21,579 nt of DNA from Firmicutes bacterium UBA2530 (lineage in GTDB: Bacteria; Bacillota; Clostridia; Tissierellales; Sedimentibacteraceae). This document shows, piece after piece, positions 14,395 through 21,579 of this stretch. Within the stretch, counting starts at the first letter, position 1, and each line of letters opens with the position of its first letter. The notes under the pieces were generated by a model. The model did no database searches, had not been told where the DNA came from, and was given only the letters and a program-made list of their open reading frames with translations. The DNA is taken from positions 10,124-31,702 of the forward strand of contig DDNC01000026.1 of assembly GCA_002340985.1 (NCBI GenBank), in the 5' to 3' direction. Made by a program: the position numbers and the translations under genes.

Positions 14395-15333
14395 TTATTT
14401 TGATTTATATTCCTTCAATTCTCTCTCGTTTGCGAGTACGAAATGTCCCGGCTCAGCTTCCAGCCACTCAGGTGGATTGCTATCATAATCATAGTGATAC
14501 TTACTGGGGTCATATACTTCTATTTTTTTATTTCTCTCCACTCTGGGGTTCGGAGTAGGTATGGCTGACAGCAGTGATTTCGTATATGGATGCATAGGAT
14601 TTGCAAACAATATCTCAGTCTCAGCCAGCTCCACTATCTTACCCTTATGAATAACCGCAATTCTGTCTGAAATGAATCTTACCACAGACAGGTCGTGGGC
14701 AACAAACAGATAAGTGAGACCCTTCTTCTTTTGAAGTGCAGCCAAAAGATTTATAACCTGCGCACGTATGGATACGTCAAGAGCCGATATTGGTTCGTCA
14801 GCTATAACAAGCTCCGGCTCCATAATAAGAGCTCTGGCTATTCCTATACGCTGTCTCTGTCCTCCCGAAAACTCATGAGGAAAACGGCTCGCAAATTCAG
14901 GAAGCAGTCCAACGTCCAGCAATGCCTGCTCGACCTTTTTCTTTCTTTCATCTTCACTTCCGTAATTTTTTAAATTGTACAATCCTTCAGATACAATGTA
15001 ATCAACCTTTGCTCTTTCATTCAGCGATGCCATTGGGTCCTGGAATATCATCTGTATTTTTCTTGTGAGCTCTCTGTCCAGATCCCTGCTTATTTTTCCG
15101 CTAATCTTCTGACCTTTGTAAATTATTTCACCGGATGCGGCAGGATTTATCCTTATGATTGCTCTTCCTATGGTTGTTTTTCCCGAGCCGGATTCCCCAA
15201 CCAGTCCGAATGTCTCTCCCTTGTAAATATCAAAGCTCACATCGTTAACTGCCACAAAATTTTTGTGTTTATTGCCAAATTCTACTTTTAAGTTCTTAAC
15301 CTCTAACAGTGTCTCCTTGTTATTCAATGTCAT
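14395..15333 (-). CDS. oppF: Oligopeptide ABC transporter ATP-binding subunit OppF
   Basis: Cytosolic ATPase that pairs with OppD to drive peptide import. Walker A GESGSGKT (46-53), Q-loop IFQDPMASLN, signature FSGGQRQR (155-162), Walker B LVIADEP (175-181), the H-loop in VAHDLS and the C-terminal HPYTKSLLSAIP oligopeptide-transporter extension are all present. About 312 aa, normal length. The start is ambiguous: GTG 15336, ATG 15333 and TTG 15327 are all in frame. ATG is listed, but the AGAGAGG ribosome site is best spaced for the TTG. The gene overlaps the end of oppD by about 14 nt, so translation is coupled. Confidence 0.93.
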   Translation of the reverse strand: MTLNNKETLLEVKNLKVEFGNKHKNFVAVNDVSFDIYKGETFGLVGESGSGKTTIGRAIIRINPAASGEIIYKGQKISGKISRDLDRELTRKIQMIFQDPMASLNERAKVDYIVSEGLYNLKNYGSEDERKKKVEQALLDVGLLPEFASRFPHEFSGGQRQRIGIARALIMEPELVIADEPISALDVSIRAQVINLLAALQKKKGLTYLFVAHDLSVVRFISDRIAVIHKGKIVELAETEILFANPMHPYTKSLLSAIPTPNPRVERNKKIEVYDPSKYHYDYDSNPPEWLEAEPGHFVLANERELKEYKSK

Positions 15334-16399
15334 CACCTCTCTTCAATTCCATTTCCTGCATCTTTTTAATTAAAAGAGGTGGTTCCACCTTTGGAGCTCT
15401 CGGGTCTAAAAGCCATGTACGGGCTTTATGTGTGGGGCTAACCTCAAAATACGGAGGACGCTCCACAAAATCAATTTTAAGTGCGTGAGGGTTTCTTGGG
15501 GCAAATGCATCTCCCTTTATTTCCTTGAACAAATTCGGAGGTGTACCTTTTATTGAATATAAGTCTTCTCCCTTTATGCCCAGCTGTGGAAGCGAAGACA
15601 ACAAAGCCCATGTGTACGGGTGCTTCGGATCAAAGAACACTTCTTCGGCGGAGCCTAATTCTATTATATCTCCCGCATACATAACGGCAATTCTGTCAGC
15701 AACATTTGCCACAACCCCAAGGTCGTGTGTAATATAAATAATTGTCAGGTTGTATTTATCCTGAAGATTTTTCAAAAGTTGAAGTATTTGTGCCTGTATC
15801 GTTACATCAAGTGCCGTTGTAGGTTCATCGCATATTAATATATTGGGATTGCATGCAACTGCTATGGCTATAACAACTCTCTGTCTCATACCGCCGGAAA
15901 ATTCATGAGGATATTGCTTGTATCTTCTTTCGGGTTCTGATATACCAACATCATTTAATATTTCAATTGCCAGCTTTTTAGCTGCCTCACCCTTAAGATT
16001 CTGATGAAGTTCAATGGATTCCTGAACCTGTTTTCCCACAGTCTTCAGAGGATTCAATGATGTCATAGGATCCTGAAATACCATTGCTATTTCTTTTCCT
16101 CTTATTTTAACCCAATCATCCTCGGTCTTGTACTTAGCAAGGTCATTTCCCTTATATATAATTGAACCTGATTCGATTCTGCCATTGCCATCAAGAAGTC
16201 CCATAAATGATTTATTGAAAACGGATTTTCCCGAACCGGATTCTCCAACTATAGCTAAGCTTTCTCCCTTGCGCAGGTCTAAGGAAGCGCCCCTTATGGC
16301 GGTCAGCTCCTGTCCTCTCAAATTAAACTTTATAACTAAATCCTCAACGGATAGTATAACTTCACTGTTCATAATTTCTTCAATCGATCTCTGTGCCAT
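15320..16399 (-). CDS. oppD: Oligopeptide ABC transporter ATP-binding subunit OppD (AmiE-like, Cys-less C-terminus)
   Basis: 359-aa cytosolic ATPase partner of OppF. Walker A GESGSGKS (52-59), Q109, signature FSGG (167-170), Walker B ILICDEP (187-193) and H225 are intact. The C-terminal oligopeptide-transporter region normally has four Cys that can hold a 4Fe-4S cluster. Here the corresponding positions are Asp297 (KGDAF), Asn303 (PRNPHA), Phe311 and Thr328 (ARTWL), so no cluster can form. The KGDAFAPRN...THKARTWLLDP pattern resembles streptococcal/lactococcal AmiE/OppD proteins as I recall them. The start has a GGAGG site 5-6 nt upstream and follows oppC by 9 nt. Confidence 0.94.
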   Translation of the reverse strand: MAQRSIEEIMNSEVILSVEDLVIKFNLRGQELTAIRGASLDLRKGESLAIVGESGSGKSVFNKSFMGLLDGNGRIESGSIIYKGNDLAKYKTEDDWVKIRGKEIAMVFQDPMTSLNPLKTVGKQVQESIELHQNLKGEAAKKLAIEILNDVGISEPERRYKQYPHEFSGGMRQRVVIAIAVACNPNILICDEPTTALDVTIQAQILQLLKNLQDKYNLTIIYITHDLGVVANVADRIAVMYAGDIIELGSAEEVFFDPKHPYTWALLSSLPQLGIKGEDLYSIKGTPPNLFKEIKGDAFAPRNPHALKIDFVERPPYFEVSPTHKARTWLLDPRAPKVEPPLLIKKMQEMELKRGDDIE

Positions 16400-16408
16400 T
16401 TTTACCTC

Positions 16409-17380
16409 CTATACATGGTTTCTCGGATCGGCGGAATCTGCAAATACATTACCGATCACATAGAAGGATATGGTTACAACTGATATAACTACAGCCGGGA
16501 ATAACAGCTGGTATCTTTGGTTAGGATCCATAATCAATGCTCTTCCTTCATTAACAAGATTTCCGAGGGAAGGAACATCCAGAGGCAGACCCATACCGAT
16601 GTATGAAAGGAATACCTCATTACCTATGGCAGCAGGTATTGCAAGCGCCATCCTGAGCATGATAACCGATACAAGGTACGGCAGAAGGTTTTTTGCGATT
16701 ATTCTGCTTGTGGGAGTACCGAGGCATCTGGAGGCTAAATTATATTCTCTGTCCCTTATAATCATTATAAGGTTACGGACAAATCTTGCCATCTGAAGCC
16801 ATCCCGTCATGCACATAGCAAATATAATTGTGGAAATGCTTGGCTTCATAATGTAGGTAAGGATAATCAATACAACCGTAGTAGGTATATTATCCCACAC
16901 ATTGTATATTTCAGTTATTATTGCATCAAGCTTTCTTACATAACCCCAAAGTGCACCTATGGTTATTCCAACCACAGCCTCAAACAATCCTACGGCAACA
17001 CCTATAAACAGGGATGTTCTTGCTCCGCTCCATACACGTGCCCATAAGTCCTGTCCTATGGAATTCGTACCAAACCAGAATTCACCGTTGGGTTGGACAT
17101 TTCTATATTGCAAGTTAGTCTCAGGATTGATATATATTTGCGTCGGGCTTTTTTGACCAGGAATATATGGTTGTATCACCATAAACAAAACCACTACCGT
17201 TATCAATATTAAAAGTGCAACAGCGGCCTTGTTTTTCATGAAAACCTGGAATGTAGATCTCCAGAACGAATAGTTTGAATATCCCGTCAACTCACTTTTT
17301 GATTCATCATAGTCCGCAAATTCAAATAAAGACGGATCAATATTTTCTGTCATTTTGTTAATTATCTTCTTGCTTGTCAT
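16409..17380 (-). CDS. oppC: Oligopeptide ABC transporter permease OppC
   Basis: 323-aa inner-membrane permease. A cytosolic N-terminal tail of about 50 residues leads to one membrane helix (about 54-72), an extracytoplasmic segment with the FGTNSIGQDLWARV motif typical of OppC/DppC, then five more helices. The coupling EAA loop is seen around ASRCLGTPTSRIIAKNLLP. It forms the peptide channel with OppB. Its ATG shares one base with the oppB stop (TAATG), and its ribosome site lies within the last oppB codons, so translation is coupled to oppB. Confidence 0.94.
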   Translation of the reverse strand: MTSKKIINKMTENIDPSLFEFADYDESKSELTGYSNYSFWRSTFQVFMKNKAAVALLILITVVVLFMVIQPYIPGQKSPTQIYINPETNLQYRNVQPNGEFWFGTNSIGQDLWARVWSGARTSLFIGVAVGLFEAVVGITIGALWGYVRKLDAIITEIYNVWDNIPTTVVLIILTYIMKPSISTIIFAMCMTGWLQMARFVRNLIMIIRDREYNLASRCLGTPTSRIIAKNLLPYLVSVIMLRMALAIPAAIGNEVFLSYIGMGLPLDVPSLGNLVNEGRALIMDPNQRYQLLFPAVVISVVTISFYVIGNVFADSADPRNHV

Positions 17381-18321
17381 TATCTCGATCCTCCCTTATT
17401 GCTTAATTTTATTCTCGGGTCAAACGCAGCCATCAGTATATCCCCCAACATTAATCCAAGGATTCCTATTGATGAGTACAGAAGAACCAGCGCCTGAACA
17501 AGCGTATTATCCTGCCTCTGTATTGCTGTAACCAAAAGTCCTCCTGTCCCCGGTATTGAAAATAATGATTCCACATAAATCGAACCTGCGACGGTATACA
17601 GAATTGATGCCGGAAGGTATTGTGCCATGGGAACAAATGCGTTACGCATTACGTGGCGTATCATAATGCTTTTATTTTTTAAGCCTTTGGCTCTTGCCAG
17701 CCTCACGTAATCCTTATTCAGCTCATCAACCATGTACCTTCTTATCCACATAGCGTAATAAGCAATGTTTACCAGTGATAAGCAGAGAATCGGAAGTATC
17801 CAGCTTTTAGGGTCTGATTTGTCAAACAGCAAAGGAAGCTTGAATATATCCGTAAAAAACACCTGTATGAGAAGATAGTATATTACAGCAGGGACTGCAT
17901 TTGCCCCGACAACATAGCATGTTCCGAATTTATCCCAGAACTTGCCCTTGTATCTCGCCATTAAAATACCGAGGCTTAGCCCTAATACCAGCGACACAGT
18001 CAAAGAGGCTACCCCGAAACGCAGTGATGTTATCAGTTTATCTCCTAAAATTTTCGTAATATCAACCTTGGGTCGGTATGTGATTGATTGACCAAAGTCT
18101 CCCTTTAACAAATTAATGTAAAAATTTTTAAGCTGTACAGGCAGCGGGTCCAAAAGCCCAAGATTTTTAAGCTTTGCTTCTATCTGACCAGCATCAAGCT
18201 TATCAAAGCTTGAGCCGAAATATCCTTCAATAGGCATCATACGCATCAAAAGAAACACAATTGTTATAACTATCATCAGCGTCATGAAGGATCTCAAAAG
18301 CCTTGTTGCATAATACTTCAT
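17380..18321 (-). CDS. oppB: Oligopeptide ABC transporter permease OppB
   Basis: 313-aa inner-membrane permease that pairs with OppC. It opens with a basic segment and a first membrane helix (about 10-28), followed by further helices. The EAA coupling loop is VRLARAKGLKNKSIMIRHV, and the C-terminus ends in the AAFDPRIKL-type sequence common in OppB/DppB. The start MKYYATRLL at 18321 is chosen because AAAGGAAG lies 7-10 nt upstream and because OppB proteins start just before this helix. The longer frame to 18378 runs into the oppA-oppB hairpin. The gap to oppA is 67 nt and contains that hairpin. Confidence 0.94.
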   Translation of the reverse strand: MKYYATRLLRSFMTLMIVITIVFLLMRMMPIEGYFGSSFDKLDAGQIEAKLKNLGLLDPLPVQLKNFYINLLKGDFGQSITYRPKVDITKILGDKLITSLRFGVASLTVSLVLGLSLGILMARYKGKFWDKFGTCYVVGANAVPAVIYYLLIQVFFTDIFKLPLLFDKSDPKSWILPILCLSLVNIAYYAMWIRRYMVDELNKDYVRLARAKGLKNKSIMIRHVMRNAFVPMAQYLPASILYTVAGSIYVESLFSIPGTGGLLVTAIQRQDNTLVQALVLLYSSIGILGLMLGDILMAAFDPRIKLSNKGGSR

Positions 18322-18356
18322 TATAATTCTTCCTTTCTGTTTTGATTCAAATGCAA

Positions 18357-18379
18357 GATGGGAGCTAAGAGCCCCCATC
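18357..18379 (-). promoter_or_regulatory. Intercistronic stem-loop between oppA and oppB
   Basis: In RNA the minus strand folds as a continuous 10-bp stem (GAUGGG-G-GCU with AGC-U-CCCAUC, one G-U pair) and a 3-nt loop, starting 10 nt after the oppA stop. No T run follows. It is therefore more likely a processing or stabilising element, or a partial terminator, that keeps oppA message more abundant than oppBCDF. Confidence 0.6.
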
Positions 18380-18388
18380 CGTTAAGAA

Positions 18389-20293
18389 CTATTTAGCTGC
18401 TTCTTTCAAAGCATTGTCACGCTCTGCCTGCCACTCTTCCTGAGCTTTTTCAAATTCTTCCATGCTTATAGGATTAGCAAGAAGTCTGGCTCCCTTCCAT
18501 GTTGATGTTGCAATACCGAACGGTGCATACGGTCTTTCAAACGGAAGTACAATTGATGCAACATATCCGTCTCCTCCGCTTACATTGTAAGGAATAACAA
18601 AAGCGTTATTAATCAAGTATGCTTCCGCATTTGCAAACAGCTCATATCTCTTTGTCAAATCAATCAGCTCTGCTTTCGCTTCCTGAATCATAGAATCATA
18701 CACGTCATAAGCGTTTTTTCCGTCTGCGCTTACTTCAGTCGTGTATTCAGGGAAGTTGTAATTTCCGCCGCGTCTGAAGGGATCTGTATATGTCTGTGGA
18801 TCTGCATAGTCAGGACCCCAGTTTACTTTCATAAGTGAGTAATTGCCTGCTCTTCTTGTTCCGTCAAGGAATCCTGTAGGAGCGTGCGGAAGAAGCGTAA
18901 TCTGAATGTAATCATTGCCCAGCAATGTTTCCAATCCCTGCTTAACAACCTGTGCTTCCTGTGCCCAGTATGCACTGTTTGTATTGTAAGGCATCAATAT
19001 TTTTACAGGGAACTTTGCTCCTGCCTTTGTAAGCTCTTCAACAGCCTTATCTCTTAAGGATTTAGCTTCTGCTTCATTAAAGAAATCTTTGCCTTTAAGG
19101 GCTGCCAAATCGCCTATATCTGTATAATCCAAACCATTCTGCGAAGTGAAGTTCGGAGGTGTAATCGTATTTATTATCCTGTATTCAGGATTGTAAGGAT
19201 CTTCTGTTGCCATAGCAGCAAGTCTGTTGAATGCAGACATAATAGACTTTCTGAAATTAGGATTGCTTACTGCAATTTTCCAGTTATCAGGCTCATATTG
19301 CGCATCAAACTTAGGATTGAAGTTAAATGCATAGAAATATGTGTATGTTCCCAATCTGTCAGGAGATATTTTGTCTTTCAGTTCAGGATTTGTCATCCAT
19401 TCATCAAGGTTCGTTGTAGGAATAATCGCATGAGAAACCTCTCCTCTTCTGAACAGCTCTCCTCCTAAGGAGCTTGCTTCTTTATTGTATTTGTAGTTCA
19501 GCTCTTTTACAAATACAACATCTTTATCCCAGTATGCTTCATTCTTTGTGAGCAATCTCTTAATCTGAGGTTCAAATTCAGTTAACAGATATGCACCGTT
19601 ATATAATATAGCTGAGTTCGCTGTCCCGAATAAATCTCCCATTTCTTCCAGGAACGGCTCGTAAACAGGGAAAAAGCTTACATAAGTCAGCATTGATTCG
19701 AAATAAGGAACCGGCTCTTTCAGTGTGTATACCAATGTATAATCGTCTGTTGCCTTAACTCCTACCTGTGCAAAGTCAGTAATTTCTTCATTGAAATATT
19801 CCTCTGCATTTTTTATTACAGAATAAACAATGTTAGCTGATTCTGATTCATTTGCCTTTGTCAATATGTATTTAGCGGATGCAACAAAGTCATTTGCAGT
19901 AGTTTCTGCAACTTCGTTTCCTTCAAAATCTACCCATTTAACCCCTTTTTTCAAGTGGAATGTCCATTCAAGCCCGTCATCTGACACTTCCCATTTCTCT
20001 GCCAAAGCCGGCTGAAGAACTCCGTACTTGTCGTATTGAACCAATGTGTCAATCAGGTTCGCCGCAACGTTCATATCTACATATGTTGTGTTTATCAGAT
20101 AGTTGAGCGTTGTTATTTCTTCGGCGTATGTATACTTGTACACCTGCTCAGCAGCATATTTTCCGCCTTCAGTTACATCCTCTTTAGGTCCTTCGGGTGT
20201 CTTTGGCTCTTCCGCCGGTCCTGGAGCAGGTCCTCCGGAACATGCGGTTAAAATCATTGTTAGTACTAATAAAAGTGATATTAATTTTTTCAT
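18389..20293 (-). CDS. oppA: Oligopeptide-binding lipoprotein OppA
   Basis: 634-aa extracytoplasmic solute-binding protein (SBP_bac_5 family) that captures peptides for OppBCDF. Residues 1-17 are a lipoprotein signal, with lipobox LTAC and the lipid-bearing Cys18. A Pro/Gly/Glu-rich spacer follows (about 19-45), then the mature domain with LAEKWEVSDDGLEWTFHLKKG-like opening and YADPQTYTDPF near the C-terminal lobe. It is longer than E. coli OppA (about 540 aa), closer to Gram-positive AmiA/OppA proteins. The start MKKLIS at 20293 has GGAGGG 5-6 nt upstream; the open frame upstream to 20416 is non-coding leader. First gene of the operon, with a promoter at 20474-20502. Confidence 0.94.
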   Translation of the reverse strand: MKKLISLLLVLTMILTACSGGPAPGPAEEPKTPEGPKEDVTEGGKYAAEQVYKYTYAEEITTLNYLINTTYVDMNVAANLIDTLVQYDKYGVLQPALAEKWEVSDDGLEWTFHLKKGVKWVDFEGNEVAETTANDFVASAKYILTKANESESANIVYSVIKNAEEYFNEEITDFAQVGVKATDDYTLVYTLKEPVPYFESMLTYVSFFPVYEPFLEEMGDLFGTANSAILYNGAYLLTEFEPQIKRLLTKNEAYWDKDVVFVKELNYKYNKEASSLGGELFRRGEVSHAIIPTTNLDEWMTNPELKDKISPDRLGTYTYFYAFNFNPKFDAQYEPDNWKIAVSNPNFRKSIMSAFNRLAAMATEDPYNPEYRIINTITPPNFTSQNGLDYTDIGDLAALKGKDFFNEAEAKSLRDKAVEELTKAGAKFPVKILMPYNTNSAYWAQEAQVVKQGLETLLGNDYIQITLLPHAPTGFLDGTRRAGNYSLMKVNWGPDYADPQTYTDPFRRGGNYNFPEYTTEVSADGKNAYDVYDSMIQEAKAELIDLTKRYELFANAEAYLINNAFVIPYNVSGGDGYVASIVLPFERPYAPFGIATSTWKGARLLANPISMEEFEKAQEEWQAERDNALKEAAK

Positions 20294-20321
20294 TTTTCCC
20301 TCCAAGATTAATATATATAAC

Positions 20322-20341
20322 AAAATTAGAGTCCTAATTTT
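20322..20341. promoter_or_regulatory. Palindrome in the oppA leader
   Basis: AAAATTAG-AGTC-CTAATTTT, perfect 8-bp arms with a 4-nt centre, about 29 bp upstream of the oppA start codon. It does not match the CodY consensus well. It could be a protein-binding site or an AU-rich RNA hairpin near the ribosome binding site. Confidence 0.4.
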
Positions 20342-20459
20342 ATTAACTGAAATTAATTGTGAATTCGTTTTCTTTTTACTTATAAAAATAGTGAACCCGG
20401 AAGAAATAGAACTCAAGACATATGTTATGGAATGACATTACTACTCTATTAACTGCAGA

Positions 20460-20511
20460 TACACTTTGTATTGATATTACACTATATTCGTATATTTGTC
20501 AATAAAGTGTA
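20460..20511. promoter_or_regulatory. Inverted repeat flanking the oppA promoter
   Basis: Plus-strand TACACTTTGTATTGA (20460-20474) and TCAATAAAGTGTA (20499-20511) are inverted copies differing by a 2-bp indel. One arm overlaps the -35 hexamer; the other adjoins the -10 and start site. The arrangement suits a repressor that blocks or loops the promoter. Confidence 0.45.
20474..20502 (-). promoter_or_regulatory. Promoter of the opp operon
   Basis: Minus-strand TTGACA (20497-20502), 17-bp spacer, TAATAT (20474-20479). The -35 is perfect and the -10 is 4/6. Transcription would start near 20467, giving a leader of about 174 nt before oppA. Confidence 0.65.
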
Positions 20512-20639
20512 CATATTTTAGTATATTGAATTTTATTGTCATAATTTCCAAACAATGGTTACTTCAAACAAATTTCGTTCTATGGTACTATTTTATTAAT
20601 AAAAGGTAATACAATTACACAATTATATTTTTTATAAAT

Positions 20640-20674
20640 AAAAAAATCCCGCTTACCTATTATAGGCAGCGAGG
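20640..20674 (-). terminator. Intrinsic terminator of truA
   Basis: Minus-strand hairpin with outer stem CTCGCT/AGCGGG (one G-U) and inner CCTA/TAGG, followed by ATTTTTTT. It begins about 20 nt after the truA stop. Confidence 0.85.
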
Positions 20675-20694
20675 CTCTTTATACTAAGTAAATC

Positions 20695-21432
20695 TTAATA
20701 TTCAACATCCTTCAGGAACAATGCCTTTGCCGGAACCATGGGACCGGCTTCAGCTCTTTTCCTCACATTTAAAATATTTTCAACATCCCCGGCGCTCAGC
20801 TTGCCTCTGCCGGCTTCAATCAATGTACCTATGATTATTCTCACCATATTCCACAAAAACCCGTTTCCGTTAATCTCTATTTCCAGCATGTTGTCTTTTT
20901 CTTCTATATTAATATAATTTATAGTTCTCATTGTTGATTTCGTCTTTGATTTAAGAGTTGTGAAGCTTTGAAAATCATGACTTCCTACCAGAACACCCGC
21001 ACACTGCTTCATTTTCTCAACATTTAGTTTTTCTTCAATATTGTGAATATACCTTCTGCCGAATACATCCTTAATTCCGCCGTTATTAATTCTGTACAAA
21101 TATGTTTTTGACAAAGCATTGTACCTTGAATGAAATCTCTCACTTGCATTCTTCATCGACAACAGAGCTATATCCTCAGGAAGAGCCGTTTTGAATTGCT
21201 TTTCCATATTCTCTGTGCTCATATCTGAACCCGTGTGAAAATTAGCCGTATAATTCAGTGCATGTACTCCTGCATCCGTTCTTCCGCATCCAATGAGCTG
21301 AACATTTTCTCCGGTTATTCCGCTCAATATATCCTCTAATCTTCCCTGGACCGTGTTAACATCTTCGGTCTGCTTTTGCCATCCTTTGTATCTGTATCCG
21401 TCGTACTGTATAATTATTTTTATGTTTCTCAT
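20695..21432 (-). CDS. truA: tRNA pseudouridine(38-40) synthase TruA
   Basis: 245-aa cytosolic enzyme that converts uridine 38-40 in the anticodon arm of tRNAs to pseudouridine. Family marks are IQYDGYRYKGWQKQ (8-21), the catalytic motif GRTDAGVHA (50-58) with nucleophile Asp53, SRYNALSKTYLYRI, and the C-terminal GNGFLWNMVRIIIGTL block. Length is typical. The ATG at 21432 has GGAG about 9 nt upstream. It has its own terminator and is not in the opp operon. In many Firmicutes truA sits near ribosomal or ecf genes; here the right-hand neighbour is not visible. Confidence 0.95.
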   Translation of the reverse strand: MRNIKIIIQYDGYRYKGWQKQTEDVNTVQGRLEDILSGITGENVQLIGCGRTDAGVHALNYTANFHTGSDMSTENMEKQFKTALPEDIALLSMKNASERFHSRYNALSKTYLYRINNGGIKDVFGRRYIHNIEEKLNVEKMKQCAGVLVGSHDFQSFTTLKSKTKSTMRTINYINIEEKDNMLEIEINGNGFLWNMVRIIIGTLIEAGRGKLSAGDVENILNVRKRAEAGPMVPAKALFLKDVEY

Positions 21433-21461
21433 GTTATTTCTCCATAATTTATTATAAAATA

Positions 21462-21467
21462 ATTATA
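21462..21467 (-). promoter_or_regulatory. Likely -10 element of truA
   Basis: A perfect TATAAT on the minus strand 30 nt upstream of the truA start. The hexamer 17 bp further upstream is poor (TGTTCA), so the call rests mainly on the -10. Confidence 0.4.
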
Positions 21468-21518
21468 CATCATTTTATTGTATCTGAACAGAAATAAAAC
21501 AACACTGAACTTAATTCT

Positions 21519-21579
21519 TTAACTCGCCATGGAGTCGTAATTTCTTGAATTATATATTCCGAGAAGCTCCTTTTCTGTT
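21519..21579 (-). CDS. Possible C-terminal end of an unidentified gene (cut by window edge)
   Basis: From the right edge one minus-strand frame reads TEKELLGIYNSRNYDSMAS then TAA, which looks like a plausible hydrophilic protein end and stops before the truA -10 element. A second frame is also open here, so the choice is uncertain and no family can be named. Confidence 0.3.
   Translation of the reverse strand, partial: TEKELLGIYNSRNYDSMAS

Larger units (their letters stand above)
20294..20694. other. Gene-free control region between truA and oppA
   Basis: 400 bp of AT-rich DNA with no gene. It holds the truA terminator (20640-20674), the oppA promoter with flanking inverted repeat (20460-20511), and a leader of about 170 nt with a palindrome near its 3' end. 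About 130 bp (20512-20639) shows nothing recognisable. Confidence 0.8.

Noticed and set aside
20294..20416. N-terminal extension of oppA to 20416
   Set aside because: The lipoprotein signal must be at the N-terminus, and a strong ribosome site precedes Met at 20293.

Overview
This looks like a chromosomal segment of a low-GC, obligately fermentative Firmicute, most likely an amino-acid- and peptide-using member of the Clostridia. I infer this from the AT-rich intergenic DNA, the strong GGAGG-type ribosome binding sites, the Gram-positive style Opp operon with a lipoprotein OppA, the tdh-kbl threonine pathway, and a ferredoxin/Crp-type divergon. Species cannot be named from the window. Every gene except one (the ferredoxin protein at 10906-11634) lies on the minus strand, so the map reads from right to left.

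Region 1 (1-4699), amino-acid metabolism. A truncated lactate/malate-type L-2-hydroxyacid dehydrogenase and a class II branched-chain aminotransferase (ilvE) each have their own good promoter and a hairpin terminator between them. Upstream lies a two-gene operon, tdh-kbl, which turns threonine into glycine and acetyl-CoA. Its promoter is near consensus and has palindromes just upstream.

Region 2 (4720-10782), a probable five-gene operon transcribed leftwards: Crp/Fnr-type regulator, GNAT acetyltransferase, SbcD/Mre11-like protein, SbcC/YhaN-like SMC ATPase, and a small calcineurin-like phosphoesterase. The SbcD-like protein has lost most of its metal-binding residues. The ATPase keeps all ATP-binding motifs but carries a two-helix membrane hairpin in mid-protein where Rad50/SbcC proteins have a zinc hook. 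The last gene is a fully intact small metallophosphoesterase. This inactive-nuclease / membrane-ATPase / intact-phosphoesterase set is the most unusual system in the window.

Region 3 (10783-11739). The regulator gene is divergent from a Cys-rich two-cluster ferredoxin protein. The shared intergenic region holds a GTAAC-N4-GTTAC palindrome at about -41.5 of the predicted ferredoxin promoter. This suggests an HcpR-like nitrosative/redox-stress switch.

Region 4 (11744-13405). A SanA/YdcF-type membrane protein is followed by about 1 kb of gene-free DNA. That DNA contains three tandem copies of a 155-bp repeat, each with a pair of GGTCATTT boxes spaced exactly 21 bp apart.

Region 5 (13318-20511), the opp operon: oppA-oppB-oppC-oppD-oppF plus a signal-less C39-type cysteine peptidase, ended by a strong terminator. 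The promoter is flanked by an inverted repeat and has a predicted leader of about 170 nt. OppA captures peptides, OppB/OppC form the channel and OppD/OppF power it. The cytosolic C39-like protein may act on imported peptides.

Region 6 (20640-21579): truA with its own terminator, and possibly the last codons of another minus-strand gene at the right edge.
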